Below are positions 1 through 7,095 of a DNA stretch of 43,425 nucleotides, in pieces (position 1 is the first letter of the stretch; every line of letters begins with the position of its first letter). The notes under the pieces were generated by a model. The model was given only the letters and a program-made list of their open reading frames with translations. It was not told where the DNA came from and did no database searches. The DNA is taken from the NCBI GenBank assembly GCA_045576655.1, contig JAZNGW010000026.1:1-43425 (forward strand), read 5' to 3'. Both the position numbers and the translations under genes were made by a program. Origin of the DNA: RGIG8745 sp045576655 (GTDB taxonomy: Bacteria; Bacteroidota; Bacteroidia; Bacteroidales; Bacteroidaceae).

Positions 1-990
1 GAGAGCATCAAGGAACTGAAAGAAGGATACTTAAGTCAAGTGATTCACAAGATATCAGAACTAATGATTAAGTACAATGCTATTGTCGTACTCGAAGACC
101 TCAACCAAGGATTCATGCGTGGACGTCAGAAGGTAGAGTCATCCGTATATCAAAAATTCGAGAAAATGCTCATTGACAAACTCAACTACCTTGCCAACAA
201 GAAAAGCCAACCCGAAGAGCCTGGCGGCATACTCAACGCCTATCAGCTGACGAGCAAGTTCGTAAGTTTCCAAAAGATGGGTAAGCAAAGCGGATTCCTT
301 TACTATGTGCCAGCTTGGAATACCAGTAAGATAGACCCCGTCACAGGCTTTGTCAACTTACTCGATACCCGCTATGAGACCCGCGAAAAGGCAAAGGCTT
401 TCTTCAGTAAGTTCGAAGCGATACGCTACAACGATAGCAAGGGATGGTTTGAGTTTGCTGTTGACTATAGCATGTTCACCACCAAGGCTGATGGTACACG
501 TACCCACTGGACTATCTGTACCTATGGCAAACGTATCGAGACCTTCCGTGATGAAACGAAGAATTCCAGTTGGAGCAGTAGGGAGATTGACCTCACTGAT
601 GCGTTCAAGAAGTTCTTTGCACAATATGGAATTGATATTCACGACAACTTGAAGGAGACTATTTCGGCTCAAGATTCTGCCGACTTCTTCAAAGGGTTGT
701 TGTACTTGCTCAAGTTGACTCTTCAGATGCGCAATAGTGCTACAGGCACCGATGTAGACTATATACAATCACCCGTTGCCGATGAGCATGGAGTGTTCTA
801 CAACAGCACCACATGCAGTGACGCTCTACCAAAGAATGCCGATGCCAACGGAGCCTACAACATCGCCCGGAAAGGCTTATGGGTAGTGAATCAAATCAAG
901 GCGGCCGATGATTTGGAGAATCTCAAACTGGCTATCAGCAACAAGGAATGGTTGCAGTTTGCTCAAAACAAACCCTATTTGAATGACTAA
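1..990 (+). CDS. cas12a: Cas12a (Cpf1) effector nuclease, C-terminal part, truncated by window edge
   Basis: The reading frame is open from base 1, so the start codon lies outside the window; 329 residues remain of a protein that is usually 1200-1300 long. Cas12a is the single-protein effector of type V-A CRISPR, which trims its own pre-crRNA and cuts target DNA with one RuvC site. Visible here are RuvC motif II (VVLEDLN, Glu codon at 94-96), the Nuc-domain segment with LQMRNS (Arg codon at 730-732), and RuvC motif III (DANGAYN, Asp codon at 841-843). All three positions known to matter for cleavage in AsCas12a and FnCas12a have counterparts, so the visible part looks catalytically intact. 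It is followed after six bases by cas4 in the same frame. The V-A array downstream confirms the assignment. The RNA-processing and PAM-reading domains cannot be judged from this window. Confidence 0.96.
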   Translation, partial: ESIKELKEGYLSQVIHKISELMIKYNAIVVLEDLNQGFMRGRQKVESSVYQKFEKMLIDKLNYLANKKSQPEEPGGILNAYQLTSKFVSFQKMGKQSGFLYYVPAWNTSKIDPVTGFVNLLDTRYETREKAKAFFSKFEAIRYNDSKGWFEFAVDYSMFTTKADGTRTHWTICTYGKRIETFRDETKNSSWSSREIDLTDAFKKFFAQYGIDIHDNLKETISAQDSADFFKGLLYLLKLTLQMRNSATGTDVDYIQSPVADEHGVFYNSTTCSDALPKNADANGAYNIARKGLWVVNQIKAADDLENLKLAISNKEWLQFAQNKPYLND

Positions 991-996
991 ATCTGC

Positions 997-1563
997 GTGG
1001 ATGACTACATCTCCATATCAACACTGAACGACTTTATCTTTTGTCCGTATTCCATATACCTGCACAACGTGTATATGGATGCGGATGAAGGATTGTATCA
1101 TGCCACTCCTCAGACAAAGGGGAGGATAGCACATGAGACTGTTGACAAGAAAACGTCAAGCAATAGAAAGGATGTGCTTCTTTCTATGCCAGTCTACTCG
1201 GAAAGGTTCAAGTTGATGGGTAAAATTGATGTTTACGATGGAAGGGAGAAGAAACTCATAGAACGAAAATACCAGATTAAGACGATCTATCAAGGCCAAA
1301 TATATCAGTTGTGGGCGCAGATGTTTTGCCTGAGGGAAATGGGGTATGAAGTTGACAACCTTGCTTTTTATGAAACCTCTACAAACAAAATGATTCCTGT
1401 GGCAATGCCAACAGAGAGTGATGAATGCAAGTTTGCCGCATTTGTTTACAAGTTTCGTAATTACAATCCAGAGGATTATATGGCAATAAATCCAAATAAA
1501 TGCAGGCATTGCATATACTGCAATCTGTGCGATAGAACAAACGTTGATAATGTTTACGCATAA
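997..1563 (+). CDS. cas4: Cas4 adaptation exonuclease (RecB-like, iron-sulfur)
   Basis: 188 residues. Cas4 works with Cas1-Cas2 to trim prespacers and select those next to a PAM. Visible features are an N-terminal cysteine in FIFCPYS, the RecB-nuclease signature HETVDKK, GKIDVYDG and LIERKYQIK (the Asp and Glu-x-Lys type metal-binding residues), and a C-terminal cysteine cluster NKCRHCIYCNLC that with the first cysteine would bind a 4Fe-4S cluster. The start is a GTG at 997; no ATG is in frame before the conserved N-terminus, and the frame is the same as that of cas12a, whose TAA ends at 990. The 3' end overlaps the start of cas1 by 14 bases, indicating translational coupling within one operon. 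Confidence 0.93.
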   Translation: MDDYISISTLNDFIFCPYSIYLHNVYMDADEGLYHATPQTKGRIAHETVDKKTSSNRKDVLLSMPVYSERFKLMGKIDVYDGREKKLIERKYQIKTIYQGQIYQLWAQMFCLREMGYEVDNLAFYETSTNKMIPVAMPTESDECKFAAFVYKFRNYNPEDYMAINPNKCRHCIYCNLCDRTNVDNVYA

Positions 1564-2518
1564 GGACATAGAATACCGAAGCATATTTGTAATTAATTGC
1601 GTTAAGGAACGTAGCCTGAGGGTAAGTAATGGTGAATTGCTTTTGGAGGAAACTGAAGAGAAGAAAACTCTAACGAAGTTGCCATTCCAAAAGATTCTTG
1701 CACTATTCGTTGTAGGACATATAACCGTTACGACACCCCTGATTGAGAAGTGCAAGAAGTATAGCGTTGCTCTGATTGTTGTAAAACCGTCTTTCCGCCC
1801 TGTTTTTTATTGGGCTAATTCGGCAGAAGCCAATTATCTTCTTCGGCAGAAGCAGTATGCGTTGGATAAGAATGATATAACCATTGCTAAGTTGCTGATT
1901 GCGAATAAGATTATGAATCAGCGGCAATTGCTTGTTAACACGAGGAGAAGAGACTTGCTTACGGAAGAGGCATTGGCAAACTGTGAGGCCTGCTTAGAGG
2001 CTATTCAAGACGTAAGCGAATATTCTTCATTGATGGGGATAGAAGGTGTAGCTTCTAAGGCATTCTTTAAAGCTTATTTTCAGGATATGGAGTGGGTGGC
2101 ACGTCGTCCAAGAACTAAATGTGATATTGTAAATGTGGCATTGGATATAGGCTATACCATGCTTTTCAATTATATGGAGTGCTTTGTTAGAATGTTTGGT
2201 TTTGATCTTTATGTCGGGGTGTTCCACCGCTTGTGGTTTAAGCGTAAATCTCTTATTTGCGATTTAATGGAACCGTTTCGCTGCATTATTGACAGATGTG
2301 TCAGGACGGCTTTTAACAGAGGGCAATTCACAGTAAAGGATTTTACCTTGGTAAAAGGTGAATATAAACTTAAGTTGGAGAAAAATGCAGACTATACAAA
2401 AGTCTTTTTTGATGCTCTTGTGACCTACAAAATAGATGTTTTTAAATATGTTCAGTCGTATTATCGTGGTTTCATGCAAGGTAAGTCGATAGAACAATAT
2501 CCTAAATTCGGGGTCTGA
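1550..2518 (+). CDS. cas1: Cas1 CRISPR integrase
   Basis: 322 residues from the ATG at 1550; a TTG two codons earlier (1544) is a less likely start. Cas1 is the integrase of spacer acquisition and acts as a complex with Cas2. The conserved metal-binding residues are visible: Glu in LMGIEGVASK (about residue 165), His in VGVFHRLW (about 226) and Asp/Glu in CDLMEPFR (about 238 and 241). Length is normal for the family. The gene overlaps the end of cas4 and its TGA shares the A of the cas2 ATG start (TGATG), so cas4-cas1-cas2 are likely co-translated. Nothing suggests inactivation. Confidence 0.95.
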   Translation: MFTHKDIEYRSIFVINCVKERSLRVSNGELLLEETEEKKTLTKLPFQKILALFVVGHITVTTPLIEKCKKYSVALIVVKPSFRPVFYWANSAEANYLLRQKQYALDKNDITIAKLLIANKIMNQRQLLVNTRRRDLLTEEALANCEACLEAIQDVSEYSSLMGIEGVASKAFFKAYFQDMEWVARRPRTKCDIVNVALDIGYTMLFNYMECFVRMFGFDLYVGVFHRLWFKRKSLICDLMEPFRCIIDRCVRTAFNRGQFTVKDFTLVKGEYKLKLEKNADYTKVFFDALVTYKIDVFKYVQSYYRGFMQGKSIEQYPKFGV

Positions 2519-2790
2519 TGCTGGTGATAAGTTATGATATTGCAGATGATAAACTTCGCACGCGCTTCTCGAAGATGTTGAGGAAAAATGGTGCTGTTCG
2601 TCTCCAGTTTTCGGTGTACGAGGTTAATAACACGCAGCGTGTAATAAACAACATTACCGCTCATATTGAGGAAACTTTTGCTCCGTTGTTTTCTGGTGCG
2701 GATAGCGTAATAATATTTGACGTCTCAAATATCCATCTTCGCAAGTATGGTCATGCGATTCACCGTGATAAAGATGTTCTCTATTTTTAG
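2518..2790 (+). CDS. cas2: Cas2 adaptation protein
   Basis: 90 residues, the usual size. Cas2 forms the central dimer of the Cas1-Cas2 integrase. It opens with a typical ferredoxin-like first strand LVISYDIADDKLRTRF, with the conserved Asp after the strand, followed by LQFSVYEV. Start ATG overlaps the cas1 stop by one base. It is the last cas gene before the leader, so the array lies directly downstream. Confidence 0.94.
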   Translation: MLVISYDIADDKLRTRFSKMLRKNGAVRLQFSVYEVNNTQRVINNITAHIEETFAPLFSGADSVIIFDVSNIHLRKYGHAIHRDKDVLYF

Positions 2791-2952
2791 TATGCAAACC
2801 TAAGTGTGAACATTTTGGAAACTGTGCGTAAGCGGTTGATTCTCTGGCTTGTATACGGATACCGTGCAATGGGCGGGGTAAATGGACGAGAAAATGTCTT
2901 GGTATAAATGTTTGTAATTGAAAATTTTGCTATCTTTGTAATATAAATGAGA
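2791..2952 (+). other. CRISPR leader, containing the array promoter
   Basis: 162 bases between cas2 and the first repeat with no gene. The array degenerates at its far end, which places the leader and the spacer-insertion end here. A Bacteroidetes-type promoter lies at 2911-2938, close to the first repeat. Confidence 0.8.
2911..2938 (+). promoter_or_regulatory. Promoter for the pre-crRNA
   Basis: TTTG at 2911-2914 and TATCTTTG at 2931-2938 match the Bacteroidetes -33 (TTTG) and -7 (TAnnTTTG) elements. The gap is 16 bases, a little shorter than the usual 19-20. A transcript would begin near 2945, just before repeat 1. Confidence 0.6.
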
Positions 2953-3876
2953 GTCTAACCGACTTATTAAATTTCTACTGGTGTAGATGACATAATTAAT
3001 GAACACCTCCTTTCAGTCTAACCGACTTATTAAATTTCTACTGGTGTAGATGTAAGTTGCATTGGTCGGTATCGCAATCGTTGTCTAACCGACTTATTAA
3101 ATTTCTACTGGTGTAGATTTTCGCCCCCGTGAGCCGAAGCGTTACTAGTCTAACCGACTTATTAAATTTCTACTGGTGTAGATCATGACAATGCTCGTTA
3201 TTTGATTAATAGTCTAACCGACTTATTAAATTTCTACTGGTGTAGATGAGAGCCATTTTCTACGAGAAACTCCATGTCTAACCGACTTATTAAATTTCTA
3301 CTGGTGTAGATACTGATGCACAAGTCGAAGAAGTTGCTACGTCTAACCGACTTATTAAATTTCTACTGGTGTAGATAGCAGAATAAGTAGGGATGCGCGC
3401 ACGAAGTCTAACCGACTTATTAAATTTCTACTGGTGTAGATAAATGTTCTACAAATGATGGTCGTGGTAGTCTAACCGACTTATTAAATTTCTACTGGTG
3501 TAGATGTTGTGTTTCAGAATCCTTATAAAGCATTGTCTAACCGACTTATTAAATTTCTACTGGTGTAGATTTCTGCGTTCTTGAGCAGGAGTTAATGAGT
3601 CTAACCGACTTATTAAATTTCTACTGGTGTAGATAGGAAAGAACTTCTGGAAACGGAGATAAAGTCTAACCGACTTATTAAATTTCTACTGTTGTAGATC
3701 GCAGCTGGTAGTTTTCCTCGCTTGTGCGTCTAACTGACTTATTAAATTTCTACTGTTGTAGATACCTCCGACAAGATTATGGTGGCATCTGTCTAACCGA
3801 CTCATTAAATTTCTACTGTTGTAGATACAAAGAGACTTTACATCACAGAAGACCGTCTAACCGACTCATTAAATTT
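2953..3876 (+). CRISPR. Type V-A CRISPR array: 14 full 36-bp repeats, 14 spacers, one truncated repeat
   Basis: Repeats start at 2953, 3016, 3083, 3148, 3212, 3276, 3341, 3406, 3470, 3535, 3599, 3664, 3728 and 3791, each 36 bp, beginning GTCTAACCGAC and ending in the Cas12a crRNA handle (AATTTCTAC, a four-base loop, GTAGAT). Spacers are 27-31 bp, mostly 28-29. Repeats 1-11 are identical, with loop TGGT; repeats 12-14 have loop TGTT, the common form in characterised Cas12a systems, and repeats 13 and 14 have one further change each (C to T at repeat position 8 in repeat 13, T to C at position 13 in repeat 14). A fifteenth repeat begins at 3855 but matches only to 3876, before the handle. Decay at the right end means the oldest spacers are there. 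No spacer obviously matches another part of this window by eye. Confidence 0.98.
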
Positions 3877-3961
3877 GAGGGTAACTAAATATTGTTATTT
3901 CGTGGTTTGGTGGGGTGTTTTGGAATTTTTGTGCAGGGGGGTGCATATTGTGGTGTTTTTG

Positions 3962-3994
3962 TTTGGAGTGGGGTGGTGGGCGTTGTATCTTTGC
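3962..3994 (+). promoter_or_regulatory. Orphan Bacteroidetes-type promoter
   Basis: TTTG at 3962-3965 and TATCTTTGC at 3986-3994, with a 20-base gap, a near-perfect match to the -33/-7 consensus. It points right but no plus-strand gene follows; transcription would start near 4000, cross the 8-base repeats and run antisense into the lysozyme-like gene. Confidence 0.6.
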
Positions 3995-4060
3995 GGTGCT
4001 GTAATTATCCGGAATGTAACGGAACGAGGAATGTGAAGTAGAGGGGTTATTGGAGAGATT

Positions 4061-4116
4061 TCGTTATTCCGTTGTATCGTTATTCTGTTATTTCGTTGTA
4101 TCGTTATTCCGTTGTT
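4061..4116. repeat. Seven tandem 8-bp units (variants of TCGTTATT / CCGTTGTA)
   Basis: Units read TCGTTATT, CCGTTGTA, TCGTTATT, CTGTTATT, TCGTTGTA, TCGTTATT, CCGTTGTT; one further TCGTTATT follows after a six-base break. GTT is constant in every unit. Similar wording recurs at 7058-7093. Confidence 0.8.
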
Positions 4117-4142
4117 GGGGTGTCGTTATTGCGGGAGGAAAC

Positions 4143-4169
4143 AAAAAAAGCATCCCGTGTGGGATGCTT
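4143..4169 (-). terminator. Intrinsic terminator of the lysozyme-like gene
   Basis: A 9-bp stem AAGCATCCC / GGGATGCTT with a four-base loop (4148-4169), followed on the minus strand by seven T (4149-4143). It lies 15 bases after the stop codon of the minus-strand gene. There is no T run on the plus side. Confidence 0.88.
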
Positions 4170-4183
4170 CGTTATTCAGAATG

Positions 4184-4612
4184 TTATGCTTCTGCAATGA
4201 GTGTGTTGTAGCGTTTCATCACTCTTTGGTAGTAGCGCTCGGTCTTGGCTTTGCGCTCCATGCATTTGAGGTCGCCTGAATTCCAAAGGCGGATGGCCTT
4301 CTCGATGTTGCCTTCAGGATTGTAGCGCTCCTGGTATTCGATGAACATGTTAATGCTCTTGTCGATGCTGTAGCGGTCGTTGTAGTTGTACTTTTCGTAG
4401 CCGGCAAGGATGTTGCATTGGCGAACGAGGATTTTGGAAATCTGAAGGTAGCCTACATACTTTCCGCAAGGTGAAACGGCGTTTGCTCTGCCTGTGCTCT
4501 CCACGAAGGAGATTGCTTTGATTACCGTTTCCCATTTTGCTTCGAGGTCTGCTGTAGCAGCAGATGCTCCGAGGCTGAATGTGATGAAAAGCGATAATAA
4601 AATCTTTCTCAT
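4184..4612 (-). CDS. Small secreted protein with transglycosylase/lysozyme-like (SLT-like) fold
   Basis: 142 residues from the ATG at 4612. The frame is open 21 codons further upstream, but the internal Met starts a clean signal peptide (MRKILLSLFITFSLGASAATA) and the promoter fits this start. After the signal comes KAISFVESTGRANAVSPCGKYVGYLQIS, which resembles the catalytic-Glu region of lytic transglycosylases (E-S, then A-V-S-P-x-G, G-x-x-Q-I), and further on YNPEGNIEKAIRLWNSGD, like the later part of that fold. The likely role is cleavage or binding of peptidoglycan in the periplasm. The domain is short and divergent, so activity is inferred. It has its own promoter and terminator and so is probably monocistronic. 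Confidence 0.65.
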   Translation of the reverse strand: MRKILLSLFITFSLGASAATADLEAKWETVIKAISFVESTGRANAVSPCGKYVGYLQISKILVRQCNILAGYEKYNYNDRYSIDKSINMFIEYQERYNPEGNIEKAIRLWNSGDLKCMERKAKTERYYQRVMKRYNTLIAEA

Positions 4613-4708
4613 TTGATTCGTTTTCGTGAATACTGGTCGGATGTGTTTGCGTCTCGTATTTGATATATCCGACATTAACGTCTCTCTTGTTTTACTCTTA
4701 AAACTGGT

Positions 4709-4740
4709 GCAAAGTTACGGCTTTTGGATGAATTGGCAAA
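4709..4740 (-). promoter_or_regulatory. Promoter of the lysozyme-like gene
   Basis: On the minus strand TTTG (4740-4737), a 19-base gap, then TAACTTTGC (4717-4709). This is a full match to the Bacteroidetes consensus. Transcription would start near 4703, leaving a leader of about 90 bases before the ATG at 4612, which supports that start only if the leader is long; the upstream in-frame start at 4675 would also fit. Confidence 0.75.
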
Positions 4741-4935
4741 ACTGGTTGAGTCACATTATCAAGAAGTTAGAGTTTTTAAGATTTTTGTGCGCGAACACAG
4801 ATTCGCGTCAAACTCTTTGTTTATCGGGGTTGTAGAGGGGCGAAAAAGGAAAAATCTGAAGATGTGTTAACATTTCGGATTTATGTTTTTAACATTTGCA
4901 AGGTAGGGGTTAGGGACTTTAGGACCTTTCAACTT

Positions 4936-6174
4936 TCAATCTTCTGCTTTTAAATAATGCAGGACGCAGGAGTTGCGGCGTCGGAGCACCTGACGGCATA
5001 CTCTGAGCAACTGTTTCTGGCTGACATTTTCGTAGGCTTCCACTTGGTGGTTGATGTCGTCGGCATTACCGAACATTTCGAGGTATGCCATTTCGGCTGC
5101 GCAGTGCTGGTAGTCGGTGAGGTCCATGGCTGTGGCAGATACGAACTTGTTCTTGACTTTTTGAATTTCTTGTTCTGGTATTGGTTCGTGGCACAGGCGG
5201 TCGAGTTCTTCCCATACGGCTTGTTCGGCTGTGTGAATGTCAACACCTTCGGCAGGCATGCCGGCAATGATGAGTTGGCCGGTGTCGATGCGACCAGAGA
5301 CGTAGGCATCGAGTGATGTGAAGAGTTGTTTCTCTTCGACGAGGTTGCGGTAGAAGCGGCTGGAACGGCCGTTGGCGAGAATGTCGGAAATCATGTCGCA
5401 AGCAGGGAAGTCGGGATGGTTGCGACTGACGATAGGGAAGGTCATATGGAGCAGGGTGGACGGTACGTTGCGGCGAACGGTCTTGCGTCGCTGACGCTTC
5501 ATTGGCGGCTCCTGTGGTATAGGAGTGTGGTCGATATTGCGCTGTGGTATGGGGCCGAACCATTTTTCGGTGAGGCGGATGGTTTCTTCGAAGCTGATGT
5601 TGCCTACAACGGAAAGGATGGCGTTGTTGGGGGCATAGAAGCGGTAGAAGAAGTTTTTCACGTCGTCCATCGTGGCGTTGGCTATGTGGTCGAGGCTAAG
5701 TCCGATGGTTGGCCAACGGTAGGGGTGGACCTTATATGCGAGGTCTGCTACGAGGTGCGAGAGGTCGCCATAGGGTTGGTTGAGATTGCGCTGTTTGAAT
5801 TCTTCTATTACTACCTTGCGCTGTACTTCGAGCGATTTGGGTGTAAAGGCGAGGGAGAGCATGCGGTCGCTTTCGAGCCAGAACGCCGTTTCGATGTTTG
5901 ATGCAGGCAGGGTGATGTAGTAGTTGGTAATGTCGTTGGTGGTGTAGGCGTTGTTTTCGCCTCCTGCCATTTCGAGTGGCTTGTCGTAGTCGGCTATATT
6001 GACCGACCCTCCGAACATGAGGTGCTCGAAGAGGTGGGCGAATCCCGTCTGGTTGGGTGATTCGTTGCGTGCGCCCACTTTGTAGAGTATGTTGACAGTC
6101 ACCATTTGTGTGTCGGTGGTGTGGCTGTGGAGTAGGGTGAGCCCGTTGGATAGTTTATGTCGGTTTATCTCCAT
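4936..6174 (-). CDS. M16-family zinc peptidase (pitrilysin/insulinase-like)
   Basis: 412 residues. M16 peptidases cut small peptides and unfolded segments inside a clamshell chamber. The inverted zinc motif HLFEH is at residues 47-51 and the third zinc ligand is the Glu of VVIEEFKQR at about 124-125, the normal spacing. The length matches the single-unit bacterial form, which works as a homodimer or with a partner subunit. No signal peptide is seen, so the protein is probably cytoplasmic. Its start is eight bases after the end of the upstream cyclophilin gene, so the two are probably one transcript. The substrate cannot be inferred. Confidence 0.9.
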   Translation of the reverse strand: MEINRHKLSNGLTLLHSHTTDTQMVTVNILYKVGARNESPNQTGFAHLFEHLMFGGSVNIADYDKPLEMAGGENNAYTTNDITNYYITLPASNIETAFWLESDRMLSLAFTPKSLEVQRKVVIEEFKQRNLNQPYGDLSHLVADLAYKVHPYRWPTIGLSLDHIANATMDDVKNFFYRFYAPNNAILSVVGNISFEETIRLTEKWFGPIPQRNIDHTPIPQEPPMKRQRRKTVRRNVPSTLLHMTFPIVSRNHPDFPACDMISDILANGRSSRFYRNLVEEKQLFTSLDAYVSGRIDTGQLIIAGMPAEGVDIHTAEQAVWEELDRLCHEPIPEQEIQKVKNKFVSATAMDLTDYQHCAAEMAYLEMFGNADDINHQVEAYENVSQKQLLRVCRQVLRRRNSCVLHYLKAED

Positions 6175-6182
6175 GTATGTGT

Positions 6183-6992
6183 CTATTCTTCTACAGCGGC
6201 CTTGATGATTCGTATTTCGCGTAGTGGTTTGTCTGCTGGACCAGTCTTGACTTTCTCGATGTCCTCAACAATCTTCATGCCTTCGATGACTTCGCCGAAG
6301 ACGGTGTATTCGCCGTCGAGCCATGGTGATCCGCCGCGAGATTTATATGCGCGTTTCTGCTCGTTTGTGTAGGGCGCTGGCGGATTGTCGGCGACCTCGG
6401 CTTGTGCTTCGGTGAGGAGAGAGTCGAGCAAGTCGCTCACTCCGTCGCGGTCGCGCTGACGGCGCATGGCGTCGAGTCGTGAGGCGTATTTCTTAGTGCT
6501 CTCGTTGTAGATGTTCTCCACTTTCTTCTGGTAGGCAATGCCTTCAAGTTCGCTCAGTCCGGCGTCGCTGTAGTGCTTGCCTGTTACGATGTAGAACTGG
6601 AACTTGTTGGATTCCTTGCGTGGGTTCTCGTCATCGCCGTCGCGAGCTGCACCAATTGTTCCACGCTTATGGAAATGGCGTGGATAGACAATCTCGGCTG
6701 GAATGGTTGGGTCTTTTTTTGTCGTGTCGACTACCTCGCCTGGGCGGGTGAACGGGTCGCCGGTCTGGATCATGAAGTTGCGTATGACACGGTGGAAAGT
6801 CACTCCGTCGTAGAGTCCGTCGCGTACGTTCTGCAGGAAGTTATCTCGGTGGCCTGGAGTGTCGTCGTATAATTTGATGCGTATTGTTCCGACTGTGGTT
6901 TCGAGAACAACGATAGTTTCCTGTTCGCCGCTGGCGCAGCTGATAGCTGTCAGACTGAATGCCATGAGCAGGCAAAATATGATTTTCTTCAT
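6183..6992 (-). CDS. Cyclophilin-type peptidyl-prolyl isomerase, lipoprotein
   Basis: 269 residues. The N-terminus MKKIIFCLLMAFSLTAISC is a lipoprotein signal with Cys19 as the lipidation site, placing the enzyme in the cell envelope. The cyclophilin core is clear: VVLETTVGTIRIKLYDDTPGH, GVTFHRVIRNFMIQTGDP (with the catalytic Arg of FHRV), then near the end SPWLDGEYTVFGEVIEG. Between the FYIVTGK strand and PWLDG lies an insertion of about 80 mostly charged, probably helical residues that a minimal cyclophilin lacks. The likely role is folding of envelope proteins. It lies between the glucokinase and M16 genes on the same strand. Confidence 0.92.
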   Translation of the reverse strand: MKKIIFCLLMAFSLTAISCASGEQETIVVLETTVGTIRIKLYDDTPGHRDNFLQNVRDGLYDGVTFHRVIRNFMIQTGDPFTRPGEVVDTTKKDPTIPAEIVYPRHFHKRGTIGAARDGDDENPRKESNKFQFYIVTGKHYSDAGLSELEGIAYQKKVENIYNESTKKYASRLDAMRRQRDRDGVSDLLDSLLTEAQAEVADNPPAPYTNEQKRAYKSRGGSPWLDGEYTVFGEVIEGMKIVEDIEKVKTGPADKPLREIRIIKAAVEE

Positions 6993-7057
6993 TCTTTGTT
7001 CAAATAAGATCTTTAGGGTTTAGATAACCTCTAAACTATCAACTATAAACGTTACAT

Positions 7058-7093
7058 CGTTCCCGTTGTCGTTATCGTTCCCGTTGTCGTTAT
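7058..7093. repeat. Two perfect 18-bp tandem copies
   Basis: The 18-base unit CGTTCCCGTTGTCGTTAT occurs at 7058-7075 and again at 7076-7093, flanked by partial copies (CGTTA). It sits between the glucokinase stop codon and the cyclophilin gene and uses the same CGTT-A/G-T wording as the array at 4061-4116. Confidence 0.85.
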
Positions 7094-7095
7094 CG

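Larger units (their letters stand above)
3877..4142. other. Gene-free stretch after the array
   Basis: No credible gene. It is G/T rich and holds an orphan plus-strand promoter (3962-3994), an 8-base tandem repeat (4061-4116) and, at its right end, the terminator of the minus-strand gene that follows. Confidence 0.7.

Noticed and set aside
3877..4142. Possible tracrRNA or scoutRNA near the array
   Set aside because: No stretch complementary to the repeat was found by eye, and type V-A systems do not need such an RNA.
5326..5901. A 191-codon plus-strand frame
   Set aside because: Fully antisense to the M16 peptidase gene, whose motifs are clear. Similar shadow frames cover sprA, recQ and tex.
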